Positions 17,105 through 24,482 of a stretch of 64,000 nucleotides of DNA are shown here, one piece after another. The translations under genes and the position numbers were made by a program. Below the pieces are notes generated by a model. That model was not told where the DNA came from. It worked only from the letters and a program-made list of their open reading frames with translations, and ran no database searches. Source of the DNA: Citrobacter freundii (GTDB lineage: Bacteria; Bacteroidota; Bacteroidia; Chitinophagales; Chitinophagaceae). Every line of letters begins with the position of its first letter. The stretch's first letter is position 1. The DNA lies in contig QFQQ01000028.1 in assembly GCA_003243445.1 (NCBI GenBank), positions 11,253-75,252 on the forward strand. The letters are read 5' to 3'.

Positions 17105-17370
17105 TAAGTGTCTTTTTTCCGGTTATTGAATATAGCGATAGCAAGGACGCCACACGCGATTATCCACGGCCATTTGGATGACAGAAATGATCCGCCGATA
17201 ATCCCGCCACCACATTTGCCGCAACTGCCACCTCCCTCATTGCAATAGCGACATGAGCTGCAATTAGTGCAGGCCATACAGTTGGCCTTACCTGTACAAC
17301 GTCCGGCAATAGCCTGCGGGCTTGCGAGCATGACGATGCCTGCAAGCAGTGAAATGATCCAATGCTTCAT
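17104..17370 (-). CDS. Cys-rich exported protein with C-terminal membrane anchor
   Basis: 88 aa. It has a signal peptide (MKHWIISLLAGIVMLASP, cleavage near AIAG), a short Cys/Gly-rich mature segment with nine cysteines as CxxC pairs (CMACTNCSSCRYC, CGKCGGG), then a C-terminal helix (WPWIIACGVLAIAIFNN) and a basic tail RKKDT, giving an extracytoplasmic Cys domain with a C-tail anchor. The spacing suggests metal binding. It precedes the DUF5763 gene with overlapping stop/start, and the pair follows the response regulator. No function is known to me. Confidence 0.75.
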   Translation of the reverse strand: MKHWIISLLAGIVMLASPQAIAGRCTGKANCMACTNCSSCRYCNEGGGSCGKCGGGIIGGSFLSSKWPWIIACGVLAIAIFNNRKKDT

Positions 17371-17403
17371 GTTATTATTTGCTGTTGGTGATGATGAATA
17401 AAC

Positions 17404-18060
17404 TCAGATCAGACCGTTGGTCAAGGCGTATATAGCGAGCGTTACCCTCGTCTTAACGTTCAGTCGCTTGAATAAAGACTCGCGATAGCCATCAATTGTT
17501 TTAACGCTCAGGTTCATCCGGTCGGCGATCTGCTGATAGGTCATTTCCGTTGCGACAAGCTTTAAGAACTCACGTTCTTTTTCGCTCAGATTCGGTCCAG
17601 TTTCAAATTTGATATTACCATTCAGGTTTTGCTGTAGTATTTCAGTTGCGGCCTCAGAATAATAGAAACCGCCTTTCGCAATGGTATCCAATGCCTGATG
17701 CATTTCCTCCACTTCAATGTCTTTATTGATAAATCCCTTAACTCCCATTCTGAGCATACGTATTATGGCTCGCTCGTTTTCAAACATGGTCATTACAAGC
17801 ACTTTGACTCCCGGATGAGTCCTTTTTAACCAATCAACTGACTGATAGCCATCCATTCCATGCATATCAATATCCATCACAATAATTTCCGGGAATGGTC
17901 CTTGTGTCATCTTCTGCTGGAGCATATCGCCGCTGTCCGCTTCGAAGAGGATATTGTATTTGTTCTCCGTATCACCAAGGTTGATCAGTTTGATCAGGCC
18001 TTTCCGGAATAGATTATGATCGTCCACTAACGCGATATTTAGAGTAAGAGACTTTTTCAT
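17404..18060 (-). CDS. NarL/LuxR-family response regulator
   Basis: 218 aa. The receiver domain (1-125) has the acidic pair D13-D14, the phospho-acceptor D63 in VMDIDMHGMDG, and the conserved Thr/Lys region (VLVMTMFEN, GVKGFINKDIE). The C-terminal LuxR HTH (about 155-215) shows LSEKEREFLKLVATEMTYQQ IADRMNLSVKTIDGYRESLF-type sequence. It is the partner of the histidine kinase just upstream; their start and stop overlap by 4 bp. It is the best candidate for the protein that binds the GGGGATTTTT boxes at 16767-16776, 20161-20170 and 20208-20217, because it is encoded between the promoters that carry them (inference). Confidence 0.95.
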   Translation of the reverse strand: MKKSLTLNIALVDDHNLFRKGLIKLINLGDTENKYNILFEADSGDMLQQKMTQGPFPEIIVMDIDMHGMDGYQSVDWLKRTHPGVKVLVMTMFENERAIIRMLRMGVKGFINKDIEVEEMHQALDTIAKGGFYYSEAATEILQQNLNGNIKFETGPNLSEKEREFLKLVATEMTYQQIADRMNLSVKTIDGYRESLFKRLNVKTRVTLAIYALTNGLI

Positions 18061-18872
18061 GCGGCGAGTTGATTGAGTTTATCCGGATGCGAAATTTCGA
18101 TTGTAACGGTTGTTCCTTCTCCGGGAACGCTTGAGATGCTCAGCACCCCGTTTATCTGACTGGCTCGTTCTTTCATGTTAAGTAAACCAGTGCTTTGCTT
18201 TTCAGCGCTGAGTTCCATTACTTTTTCTATATCAAAGCCTTGTCCGTTATCTGAGATAGAAAGCAAGAGATTGTCCGGGCTGTAAGACAAGGATAAAATA
18301 ATCTTGCTTGCTTCAGAGTACTTGATTACATTATTCAGTACTTCTTGGCAAAGACGAAAAAGAATGATCTCGTGATCTGGCTTAAGGCGATATTCCTCGC
18401 CGGTTTTTGTTATAGTGATCTCATATTTTTTACCAATGCGATGGAATTCATTTTCGAGGGCCTTGCCTAAGCCAATGTGTAAATTATGACCCGTGTTAAG
18501 GCTCGCACTAAGTCCCTTCAGTTCGGCCATTAGTTGTTTAACGAGTCCTTTTGTTTCAATTACATTCTCGCGTGTGCCATCGGTGGTTTGCGGTAGGATT
18601 TCTGCAAGGTTGATATTGATCAGTGAGGCAAGATGGCTTACATTGGCATGGAGTTCTTTAGATATGTGATCAAGTGTTTGCTCCTGAATCGCGAGTTTTG
18701 ATTTCAGTAGCGTTTGCCCAAATGCTTCTCGCATTTCAAGCATTTCTCTTTGGTGTCGGAATTTTTTTCGCTGGTAGGCGAATAGGATATAAATAACCGC
18801 GAGACCAAAGAAAATTATGATAAAACTGGATAAGATGATTGTGTAGATGGTTGTTTCGGATGAGGTTTGCAT
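18057..18872 (-). CDS. Membrane sensor histidine kinase (HisKA_3 type)
   Basis: 271 aa from the ATG at 18870-18872; the longer frame begins with TTG. One TM helix (about 11-32, TIILSSFIIIFFGLAVIYIL) is followed by a signalling helix and HisKA_3 with the phospho-acceptor His75 in SKELHANVSHL. HATPase_c follows, with the N box EVLNNVIKYSEAS and the G box SDNGQGFD, ending in STGLLNMKERASQINGVLS. The sensory part is minimal, so input probably comes from the preceding membrane protein, whose 3-prime end it overlaps by 58 bp. It is tightly coupled to the downstream NarL regulator. Confidence 0.93.
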   Translation of the reverse strand: MQTSSETTIYTIILSSFIIIFFGLAVIYILFAYQRKKFRHQREMLEMREAFGQTLLKSKLAIQEQTLDHISKELHANVSHLASLININLAEILPQTTDGTRENVIETKGLVKQLMAELKGLSASLNTGHNLHIGLGKALENEFHRIGKKYEITITKTGEEYRLKPDHEIILFRLCQEVLNNVIKYSEASKIILSLSYSPDNLLLSISDNGQGFDIEKVMELSAEKQSTGLLNMKERASQINGVLSISSVPGEGTTVTIEISHPDKLNQLAA

Positions 18873-19528
18873 AAGTAGCCAATTAGGTAGAAGGTGTAAC
18901 AAATAATATTCACGATGTCCTGTGAATAAAGGTATTTGGAGGCAAAAAGAGTTAATCTGTCAATTAGAAATGTAAAATTCAGAAACAGCATGATGGCGAA
19001 TAAAGCGTAGATAAACTGTCCCAGTAATAACCAGGTAATTGCCTGCCTGGATAAACTCACGATTTGCTCGTCGCTCACAAGTTGAAAAAGACAGATTGTT
19101 GAGAAAGTGATCGTGATAAAAGCGAAAGGGACTAAAGAAATACTATTAAGCTGATGTGGACCCTGAATGAAAAAATAATTCACGATTGAAAGAACACTAA
19201 GAAGCCAAAGAATTGTCAAAAGGAATTTTCTGACGATTGGACTCTTTACGAGGCAATAAAAAAAATAGGTACTCACGATGCCTGACAAGATCAATCCAAT
19301 ATTGTAAATCCAGGTATTATACTCAGTATACTGAAGCAAATACGAAGGGAACCATTTGCGTTTTATGCCAAATGACCAGATCGTGGCGGATGCCTCGACC
19401 ACAACGCTAATAATCAGAAAGATTGAAAATACTTTGAAGGGCTTAGGCCATTTTTGCGTGAAAGCTTTCAGGCTAAAAATGGCACTAAGCACCATCGGTA
19501 TGAAGTAAATGAAAGTATATAGTTCCAA
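18815..19528 (-). CDS. Multi-pass (about 7 TM) membrane protein, sensor partner of the kinase
   Basis: 237 aa. There are about seven hydrophobic helices: ELYTFIYFIPMVLSAIFSL, FSIFLIISVVVEASATIW, WIYNIGLILSGIVSTYFFYC, FLLTILWLLSVLSIVNYFF, LVPFAFITITFSTICLFQLV, WLLLGQFIYALFAIMLFLNF and IVNIICYTFYLIGYL. The frame opens with TTG at 19526-19528; the first ATG (19493-19495) would cut the first helix in half, so TTG is preferred. It overlaps the kinase gene by 58 bp. Proteins of this shape precede HisKA_3/NarL pairs in Chitinophagaceae and are thought to be the sensory membrane part. Ligand unknown. Base composition looks AT-rich against the rest. Confidence 0.75.
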   Translation of the reverse strand: MELYTFIYFIPMVLSAIFSLKAFTQKWPKPFKVFSIFLIISVVVEASATIWSFGIKRKWFPSYLLQYTEYNTWIYNIGLILSGIVSTYFFYCLVKSPIVRKFLLTILWLLSVLSIVNYFFIQGPHQLNSISLVPFAFITITFSTICLFQLVSDEQIVSLSRQAITWLLLGQFIYALFAIMLFLNFTFLIDRLTLFASKYLYSQDIVNIICYTFYLIGYLCKPHPKQPSTQSSYPVLS

Positions 19529-19579
19529 GATTGTCTTTTTCTAAAGTTAATGAAGTATAGTTTCATTTACATAAACATG

Positions 19580-20059
19580 TCAACCTTCTCCGCCGTCACC
19601 ACCATCGGGACAACGTGGCGGACATGGATGACCGAAATTGAAATCACGGATATCCTGTTCTGTAGGATTATCACCCGGAAAAATAAAGATATCTCTTGGC
19701 AAAGCTGACCGTTCCGGATAATCGGGTTCATCTTCCAGCACAACATTCGTGTGGGAGATATAAGCTCCAAATGTTGATTCTCGTGTCGAGTTGAAGAGCA
19801 GGCATAACTGGCCGGCGTATTCGTGTCCGTCTTCATAAACACCGAAACTGACGCAGATGCCGTCTCCTCCGGCAAGGTCGATCTCCTCCAGTAAACGGGC
19901 AAAATGTTCGCGCGAGTACCAGATGGATTTGGTATCGGATCTTCCCAGGGCTGTGCTTAATATTCCATGTTTTTCAGTGAGGAACTTTGTGATGCGTTGG
20001 TTTGTAGCCGTCTTTCCGATATAAAAAAGCGGAAGCGGTCTTACGGTTTCTGTTTGCAT
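19580..20059 (-). CDS. Hypothetical protein, 159 aa
   Basis: Not recognised. It is a soluble 159-aa protein, aromatic and acidic, with PLPLFYIGKTATNQRITKFL at the N-terminus, a middle segment (GGDGICVSFGVYEDGHEYAG) that reads like a small beta domain, and a Cys/Pro/Gly-rich end, HPCPPRCPDGGDGGEG. It is the first gene of the minus-strand transcript whose promoter (20109-20170) carries the conserved boxes, and it precedes the sensor/kinase/regulator genes by 51 bp. This suggests it belongs to the same regulatory unit. Function unknown. Confidence 0.7.
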   Translation of the reverse strand: MQTETVRPLPLFYIGKTATNQRITKFLTEKHGILSTALGRSDTKSIWYSREHFARLLEEIDLAGGDGICVSFGVYEDGHEYAGQLCLLFNSTRESTFGAYISHTNVVLEDEPDYPERSALPRDIFIFPGDNPTEQDIRDFNFGHPCPPRCPDGGDGGEG

Positions 20060-20108
20060 AAAATGTTTTTTGATAAGTGAAATGATTGGGCTTGTAAACG
20101 TTTACGCC

Positions 20109-20170
20109 GCTAAACTATACCGTCATCACCCCAAAAAAAACACGCTGAGCCAAATACCGGAAAAATCCCC
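20109..20170 (-). promoter_or_regulatory. Promoter with conserved two-box architecture (copy 2)
   Basis: On the minus strand GGGGATTTTTCCGGTATTT (20152-20170) lies upstream and GTATAGTTTAGC (20109-20120) is 49 bp before the start at 20059. The same two boxes, with 40 nt between GCTAAACTATAC and AAAAATCCCC, occur at 16715-16776. AAAAATCCCC also pairs with AGGGGATTTTT at 20207-20217 as an 11-bp inverted repeat across the divergent region. Confidence 0.72.
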
Positions 20171-20206
20171 TATATGAGAAAGGCTTAATCCGGTGCCGTT
20201 TTAAAA

Positions 20207-20267
20207 AGGGGATTTTTCCCCTGCCAGTACAGGTTTTTTACCTCAAAAGAGCTTTTAATCTTTGAGC
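20207..20267 (+). promoter_or_regulatory. Promoter/operator of the caspase operon
   Basis: GGGGATTTTTCCCC (20208-20221) sits on the plus strand. Its 16-base core AGGGGATTTTTCCCCT (20207-20222) is near-palindromic. About 50 nt further down, TAATCTTTGAGC (20256-20267) resembles the Bacteroidota TAnnTTTG -7 box, 26 bp before the ATG at 20294. It shares the GGGGATTTTTCC box with the two minus-strand promoters in the same region. Confidence 0.6.
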
Positions 20268-20293
20268 TCATTCTTCCACTAACCACAACTAAA

Positions 20294-21232
20294 ATGAGAA
20301 AAGCTTTGATCGTAGGGATCAATGATTATCCCGGCAGGCCATTAAGAGGATGTGTTAACGATGCTGATACTATCGCCGAACTGCTGGCATCTAACGCAGA
20401 CGGTACGACTAATTTTGAAGTACTCTGTTGCCATAATCTCAAAACAAAAGATAGTCTGCGCGCAAACCTTTACCGGCTGTTCCAGAACGATGATGAGTTG
20501 AGCCTCTTCTATTTTTCCGGGCATGGTTCTATCACAAAATATGGCGGTTATCTGATTACTCCTGATTTTTCGCGGAATGATGTCGGTATCTCAATGGATG
20601 AGATACTGACCATCGCGAACCTGTCACCAGCCAGGCATAAAGTCATCATACTTGATTGTTGTTATTCCGGGGCGATGGGCACGCCGGCTATCACAGAGAA
20701 TAAGGTGGCATTTCTCGCGAAAGGTGTGACTGTTCTTGCCGCGAGCCGTGATGATGAGCCTTCCATGGAAGCTGCGGGGCAGGGATTGTTCACCAGCCTG
20801 CTCGCGGAAGGATTGCGTGGTGCCGCAAGTGATATCTCGGGCAAAGTAAATCCCACAAATCTATACAGCTACATCGATAAAGCTTTTGGCGGATGGCAGC
20901 AGCGGCCGGTGTTCAAGGCAAACATTGTAGAGTCAGTGTGCCTGCGAAAATTAGATCCGCTGATACCCAGGGAACAGATGATAAAGATCACCGAATATTT
21001 TTCAAAACCAACCGATGAATTTCAGCTGGATCCTACCTATCAAAATAGTATTCCTGGCTCTATTCCCGAACACGTTGCCATATTCAGAGTACTTCGCCGC
21101 CTGCATGTGCTACGGTTGATCGAGGTGCCGGAGGAAGAATATTTCTATTATGCAACGGTGAATCATCGCCGTTGTAAGTTGACTGCGCTGGGTAAATATT
21201 ATTGGAGTCTCGCCAAACAGGGACGGCTTTAA
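20294..21232 (+). CDS. Caspase-like (C14/metacaspase fold) protease with C-terminal winged-helix-like domain
   Basis: 312 aa. The N-terminal p20-like domain (1-200) begins KALIVGINDYPGRPLRGCVND and has the catalytic dyad: His77 in YFSGHGS and Cys123 in ILDCCYSG. The p10-like part (GVTVLAASRDDEPSMEAAGQ, GLFTSLLAEGLRG) follows. The last 90 residues (EHVAIFRVLRRLHVLRLIEV, RRCKLTALGKYYWSLAKQ) look like a winged helix, perhaps a DNA- or protein-binding module. It is the first gene of a nine-gene plus-strand operon, 3 bp before the TIR-FGE gene. Caspase-like proteases in such operons are usually effectors of cell death or defence, activated by proximity. No signal peptide, so cytoplasmic. Confidence 0.92.
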   Translation: MRKALIVGINDYPGRPLRGCVNDADTIAELLASNADGTTNFEVLCCHNLKTKDSLRANLYRLFQNDDELSLFYFSGHGSITKYGGYLITPDFSRNDVGISMDEILTIANLSPARHKVIILDCCYSGAMGTPAITENKVAFLAKGVTVLAASRDDEPSMEAAGQGLFTSLLAEGLRGAASDISGKVNPTNLYSYIDKAFGGWQQRPVFKANIVESVCLRKLDPLIPREQMIKITEYFSKPTDEFQLDPTYQNSIPGSIPEHVAIFRVLRRLHVLRLIEVPEEEYFYYATVNHRRCKLTALGKYYWSLAKQGRL

Positions 21233-21235
21233 ATA

Positions 21236-22384
21236 ATGTACAAGCTATTATATATGTTCAGACAATTCAAATATGATCTCGCTTTTTCTTTTGCAGAAGA
21301 AGACCGTTCTGTTGCTGAGGCGATTGCCTCAGCATTTAAAGCAAGGAAACTTACAAATTATTATCTCTACACAGAGCAGGAATCAAGGCAGTGGGGGAAA
21401 GACCTATTCCAAATCACGCTGGATGTATATCGCAACAGCAGGTTTGTGTTAATGATTTGCAGCAAAGATTTCATCAGAGGTTATTGGTCCGGCATCGAGC
21501 AGCGGGCAATGATGTCTGCAATCAGGAGAATTGAAGGACGGATACTTCCATTGAGGACAGACGAAACAAAATTGACAGACTTGCCAGAAAGTATTGTTTA
21601 TCAACGATGGTATAATGATCCTGAAACTATTGCGAGGTTTATTGCGAGCCGGGTGAGGGAGGATAAGGCAAAAGCCAGAAAATTGAAGATGTTATTGCTG
21701 GGCGGATTTGCTATCAGTGGAATAGCTTTCTTTTATCAGTTAAATGGTGATGGAGAAATCACATGTCCGATTGTTGATAATAGCAGTATTGGTGATCCAA
21801 TCATGATTCGCTGGAACGCGCAACAGTCGATTTTGGATTCAAACAGCAATTCAGTTCTTGATGAGGACACATTTTATTTAAGCAACACGGAAGTTACGGT
21901 GAGGCAGTACAAGGAATTTTGTAAGCACACAAAAATTGATTTCCCGTCTCAGCCTTTTCCTCAATTGGATAATAATCCCATTGTAAATGTTAGTTGGGAC
22001 GAAGCGCAGGCATTTTGTCGATGGAGAAATGGACGACTACCGTCTGACGAAGAATGGACATATGCAGCGTCTGCGGGACTTGATGACAAATACAGTGGCG
22101 GAAACAATGCCGGTAAAGTGGCTGTTTATGGAGGTTTGAAGAAATTTAAATCTGTTGGTAGAAAATGTCCCAATGCATTGGGCATTTATGATATGAGCGG
22201 GAATGTTGCAGAATGGACAGCAACCAGTATGGACTCTTCCAATCAATTTAAGATTGTAAAAGGCGGTTCGTATAAAGACGCTACAGCAGCGATGCAGGTG
22301 AGTGTAGATTCTGCAAAGCATCATACTGCTCGTTCTCCCACAATCGGTTTCCGCATTGCCTGGGATCAAAAACCATCAAAATAA
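21236..22384 (+). CDS. TIR domain - TM - FGE-sulfatase (SUMF1) fusion
   Basis: 382 aa. The TIR domain (about 11-140) starts YDLAFSFAEEDRSVAEAI and carries YWSGIEQRA with E88, the likely NADase catalytic Glu, after LMICSKDFIRG. A single TM helix lies at about 152-168 (MLLLGGFAISGIAFFYQL). The FGE-sulfatase/EgtB-like domain (about 212-376) has EVTVRQYKEFC, PIVNVSWDEAQAF CRWRNGRLPSDEEW-type sequence, GIYDMSGNVAEWT, KIVKGGSYKD and GFRIA. The second Met (21254) is an alternative start. Membrane tethering places TIR in the cytoplasm and FGE outside, or both inside with a short loop. The FGE domain may act as a target- or ligand-binding module. It is translationally close to the caspase gene. Confidence 0.92.
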   Translation: MYKLLYMFRQFKYDLAFSFAEEDRSVAEAIASAFKARKLTNYYLYTEQESRQWGKDLFQITLDVYRNSRFVLMICSKDFIRGYWSGIEQRAMMSAIRRIEGRILPLRTDETKLTDLPESIVYQRWYNDPETIARFIASRVREDKAKARKLKMLLLGGFAISGIAFFYQLNGDGEITCPIVDNSSIGDPIMIRWNAQQSILDSNSNSVLDEDTFYLSNTEVTVRQYKEFCKHTKIDFPSQPFPQLDNNPIVNVSWDEAQAFCRWRNGRLPSDEEWTYAASAGLDDKYSGGNNAGKVAVYGGLKKFKSVGRKCPNALGIYDMSGNVAEWTATSMDSSNQFKIVKGGSYKDATAAMQVSVDSAKHHTARSPTIGFRIAWDQKPSK

Positions 22385-22394
22385 AACCATCAAT

Positions 22395-22730
22395 ATGAAT
22401 CAAGCAACCTTTGAGATTTTCAAGAGCAAAAAAAACGGCGAGTACTATTTCCGGTTAAAAACGGCGGACGGCGACAATATCCTTGCCAGCGAGGGATACA
22501 CAGCGAAAGCCTCCTGTGAAAAAGGCATCGATTCTGTAAAAAAGAATGCGCCGCTGGATGAGCGCTACCTGAGAAAAGATGCGCCAGGTAATTACCGCTT
22601 CAACCTGAAAGCCGCCAACGGTGAGATCATCGGAAGGAGCGAGGGCTACACCACGGAAGCAGGGCGTGAAAGCGGGATCGAATCTGTTAAGAACGCAGCT
22701 CCCGATGCCGGAACCGATGATCTGACTTAA
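22395..22730 (+). CDS. YegP-like DUF1508 protein with two tandem repeats
   Basis: 111 aa from the ATG at 22395. There are two DUF1508 repeats (about 4-50 and 55-105): FEIFKSKKNGEYYFRLKTA, NILASEGYTAKASCEKGIDS and APGNYRFNLKAANGEI, GRSEGYTTEAGRESGIES. DUF1508/YegP proteins are small soluble proteins of unknown function, often near stress or toxin genes. It lies 10 bp after the TIR-FGE gene, so it belongs to the operon. A stem-loop at 22738-22801 follows it. Confidence 0.9.
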   Translation: MNQATFEIFKSKKNGEYYFRLKTADGDNILASEGYTAKASCEKGIDSVKKNAPLDERYLRKDAPGNYRFNLKAANGEIIGRSEGYTTEAGRESGIESVKNAAPDAGTDDLT

Positions 22731-22737
22731 AACTACT

Positions 22738-22801
22738 GACAGGGAAAGGATTGTCATTCCTTCTTCAGCAACCTTCCTCCTTCACCAGATCCTTCCCTGT
22801 C
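22738..22801 (+). promoter_or_regulatory. Intra-operon stem-loop 1
   Basis: GACAGGGAAAGGAT (22738-22751) pairs with ATCCTTCCCTGTC (22789-22801) with one bulged base, over a 37-nt loop, in the 94-bp gap between the DUF1508 and TerB-like genes. No T tract follows, so it could be an attenuator, processing site or mRNA-stability element that lets the operon be expressed in parts. Confidence 0.45.
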
Positions 22802-22824
22802 TATCTAAAAAATCAAACCAACAT

Positions 22825-23229
22825 ATGGCACTCACACCTGAACTCAAAAACCATTTCCTTCATTTATATCAGCTTGCATTATCAGATGCTGATGTGGATA
22901 TAAAAGAGCTGGAAATATTGTATCGCCTCGGTGAAGACCGGGGGCTGACGCGGACCGAAATGGACTCATTTCTTTTACAGCCGCAAAACGAAGAACTGCA
23001 ACCACCGCAAACCGTTCTGGAGAAAGTGGATTGTCTTTATGATCTCAGCCTGATTGCCTGGGCTGACGGTAAAGTTGAACCAGCTGAGCGCGCCATGCTC
23101 GGCAGCTACTGTGCAAGGTTCGGCTTTCGCGAAGAGAATATCGCAGCAATCTGTGAGTTCTTACTGGATGCCGCTTCGCAGAACATCCCTAAACAACAAA
23201 TTTTAACCACCGTTTCTCAAAACCTTTAA
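22825..23229 (+). CDS. TerB-like (TerB/DjlA domain) protein
   Basis: 134 aa. The all-alpha TerB-type pattern is visible: FLHLYQLALSDADVDIKELE near the start and LSLIAWADGKVEPAERAM about 75-92, with paired acidic residues that bind metal in the family. The tail is YCARFGFREENIAAICEFL. TerB-type domains occur in tellurite/phage-associated Ter systems and in membrane-associated conflict modules. It begins a second cluster of closely packed genes, 2 bp before the coiled-coil membrane protein gene. It is not evidence of tellurite resistance by itself. Confidence 0.85.
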   Translation: MALTPELKNHFLHLYQLALSDADVDIKELEILYRLGEDRGLTRTEMDSFLLQPQNEELQPPQTVLEKVDCLYDLSLIAWADGKVEPAERAMLGSYCARFGFREENIAAICEFLLDAASQNIPKQQILTTVSQNL

Positions 23230-23231
23230 CT

Positions 23232-24482
23232 ATGGGACTTCTAAACATTTCCCGGGGACTGTTCGCTGTGAAGGATACGCCACCGGCACCCGCAACAGAG
23301 ATCAAACCCGAACCAAAGAAAGATGAAAAGATCAATTACCAGGATTATGGTTTGCATCAGGCGTATCTGCTTGGCGGATCTCCGGCTGGGTTGAAAGTGT
23401 CTTTACAGAAAGTGTATTTTGATTTTAAGGAGAAGGTGAAGGTGAATCTGAAAGAGCAGGAAGAATTAAAAAGACCGGCAAGAGTTAAGCTGGAAGAACA
23501 TAAAGGAAATATTGAACGCTGGGAGAATAAGATCAAGAGCATTAAAGAGGAGATTGTTCCCAGGCTGAAGCAGCGTATTGAAGCGTTGAAGGAAGAAAAA
23601 GCACATATACGCAAGAACCCGAAAGAGATCATTGGCGATGCAACGGGCAAGCCAAGTTTTATTATTGGAGGTATTATTCTGCTTTTTCTTACGGTGTACC
23701 TTTTTGTATTCTATAGCTCGGCATCTTATTCTGCATTTTTCAAAGAGTTTTCATTAAACGAGATAGGCGTTGCAAACTCAATATTCGATGCACAGGCTAT
23801 TTCGAAGGCACTTAAAGATGGAATAACCGAATTAATGCTGATCCTTACGATCCCGTTTGTATTTCTCGGTTTAGGCTACCTGATACATAAAATACAGGAA
23901 GAAAAAGGGTACAAAAAGTTCTTGAAGATAGCAGCTCTCGTGACCGTCACGTTCATTTTTGATGGAATATTGGCGTATGAGATCACTGAAAAGATATACA
24001 ACATAAAGAAAGAAAATAGCTTCGGAAATATGCCAGACTTTTCGGTGTCGCTCGCTATAACCTCTGTTAATTTCTGGCTGATCATCTTTGCTGGCTTTAT
24101 CGTTTACCTTATCTGGGGGTTTGTATTTGATTTTGTTCTGGATGCATTTGGAAAGCTGGACAAAGTAAAACTTGCGCTGAACGAAAAAGATCGTCAGATC
24201 CACGAGGCCGATAAACAGATCCTTGAGATGACAGCAGAGATTGATAAAATGAATCATGATATTGATGATTCGAAGACACAAATAAAGAAGCTGAACGAAA
24301 CGCTTAACAGTGTGATCATTCCCCGCGAATTTGAGAAGGATGCTTTCAGCTTTATGGCGGGATGGCTAACCTGGATGAAAGGTAATGGCAAAACTCATTC
24401 TGAACTAGATGGTGCAGAAGCTATCGTTCAGGAATTCGTCAGCGTCGCAATTTACAATTACCCCAAAATCAATAACGGATGA
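23232..24482 (+). CDS. Coiled-coil multi-pass membrane protein
   Basis: 416 aa. The N-terminal region (1-140) is charged and coiled coil (KVKVNLKEQEELKRPARVKL, RLKQRIEALKEEKAHIRKN). Four hydrophobic helices follow, near 142-162, 196-215, 228-248 and 275-303 (SFIIGGIILLFLTVYLFVF, ILTIPFVFLGLGYLI, FWLIIFAGFIVYLIWGFVF). A second coiled coil (about 312-365, DRQIHEADKQILEMTAEIDK) leads to a short soluble end. No family is recognised. It overlaps the vWA lipoprotein gene by 4 bp (ATGA), so the two products are probably made together and may form an envelope complex. Confidence 0.75.
   Translation: MGLLNISRGLFAVKDTPPAPATEIKPEPKKDEKINYQDYGLHQAYLLGGSPAGLKVSLQKVYFDFKEKVKVNLKEQEELKRPARVKLEEHKGNIERWENKIKSIKEEIVPRLKQRIEALKEEKAHIRKNPKEIIGDATGKPSFIIGGIILLFLTVYLFVFYSSASYSAFFKEFSLNEIGVANSIFDAQAISKALKDGITELMLILTIPFVFLGLGYLIHKIQEEKGYKKFLKIAALVTVTFIFDGILAYEITEKIYNIKKENSFGNMPDFSVSLAITSVNFWLIIFAGFIVYLIWGFVFDFVLDAFGKLDKVKLALNEKDRQIHEADKQILEMTAEIDKMNHDIDDSKTQIKKLNETLNSVIIPREFEKDAFSFMAGWLTWMKGNGKTHSELDGAEAIVQEFVSVAIYNYPKINNG

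Noticed and set aside
22825..23229. Tellurite resistance operon
   Set aside because: A single TerB-like protein without TerC, TerD or TerZ; the context is a caspase/TIR operon instead.
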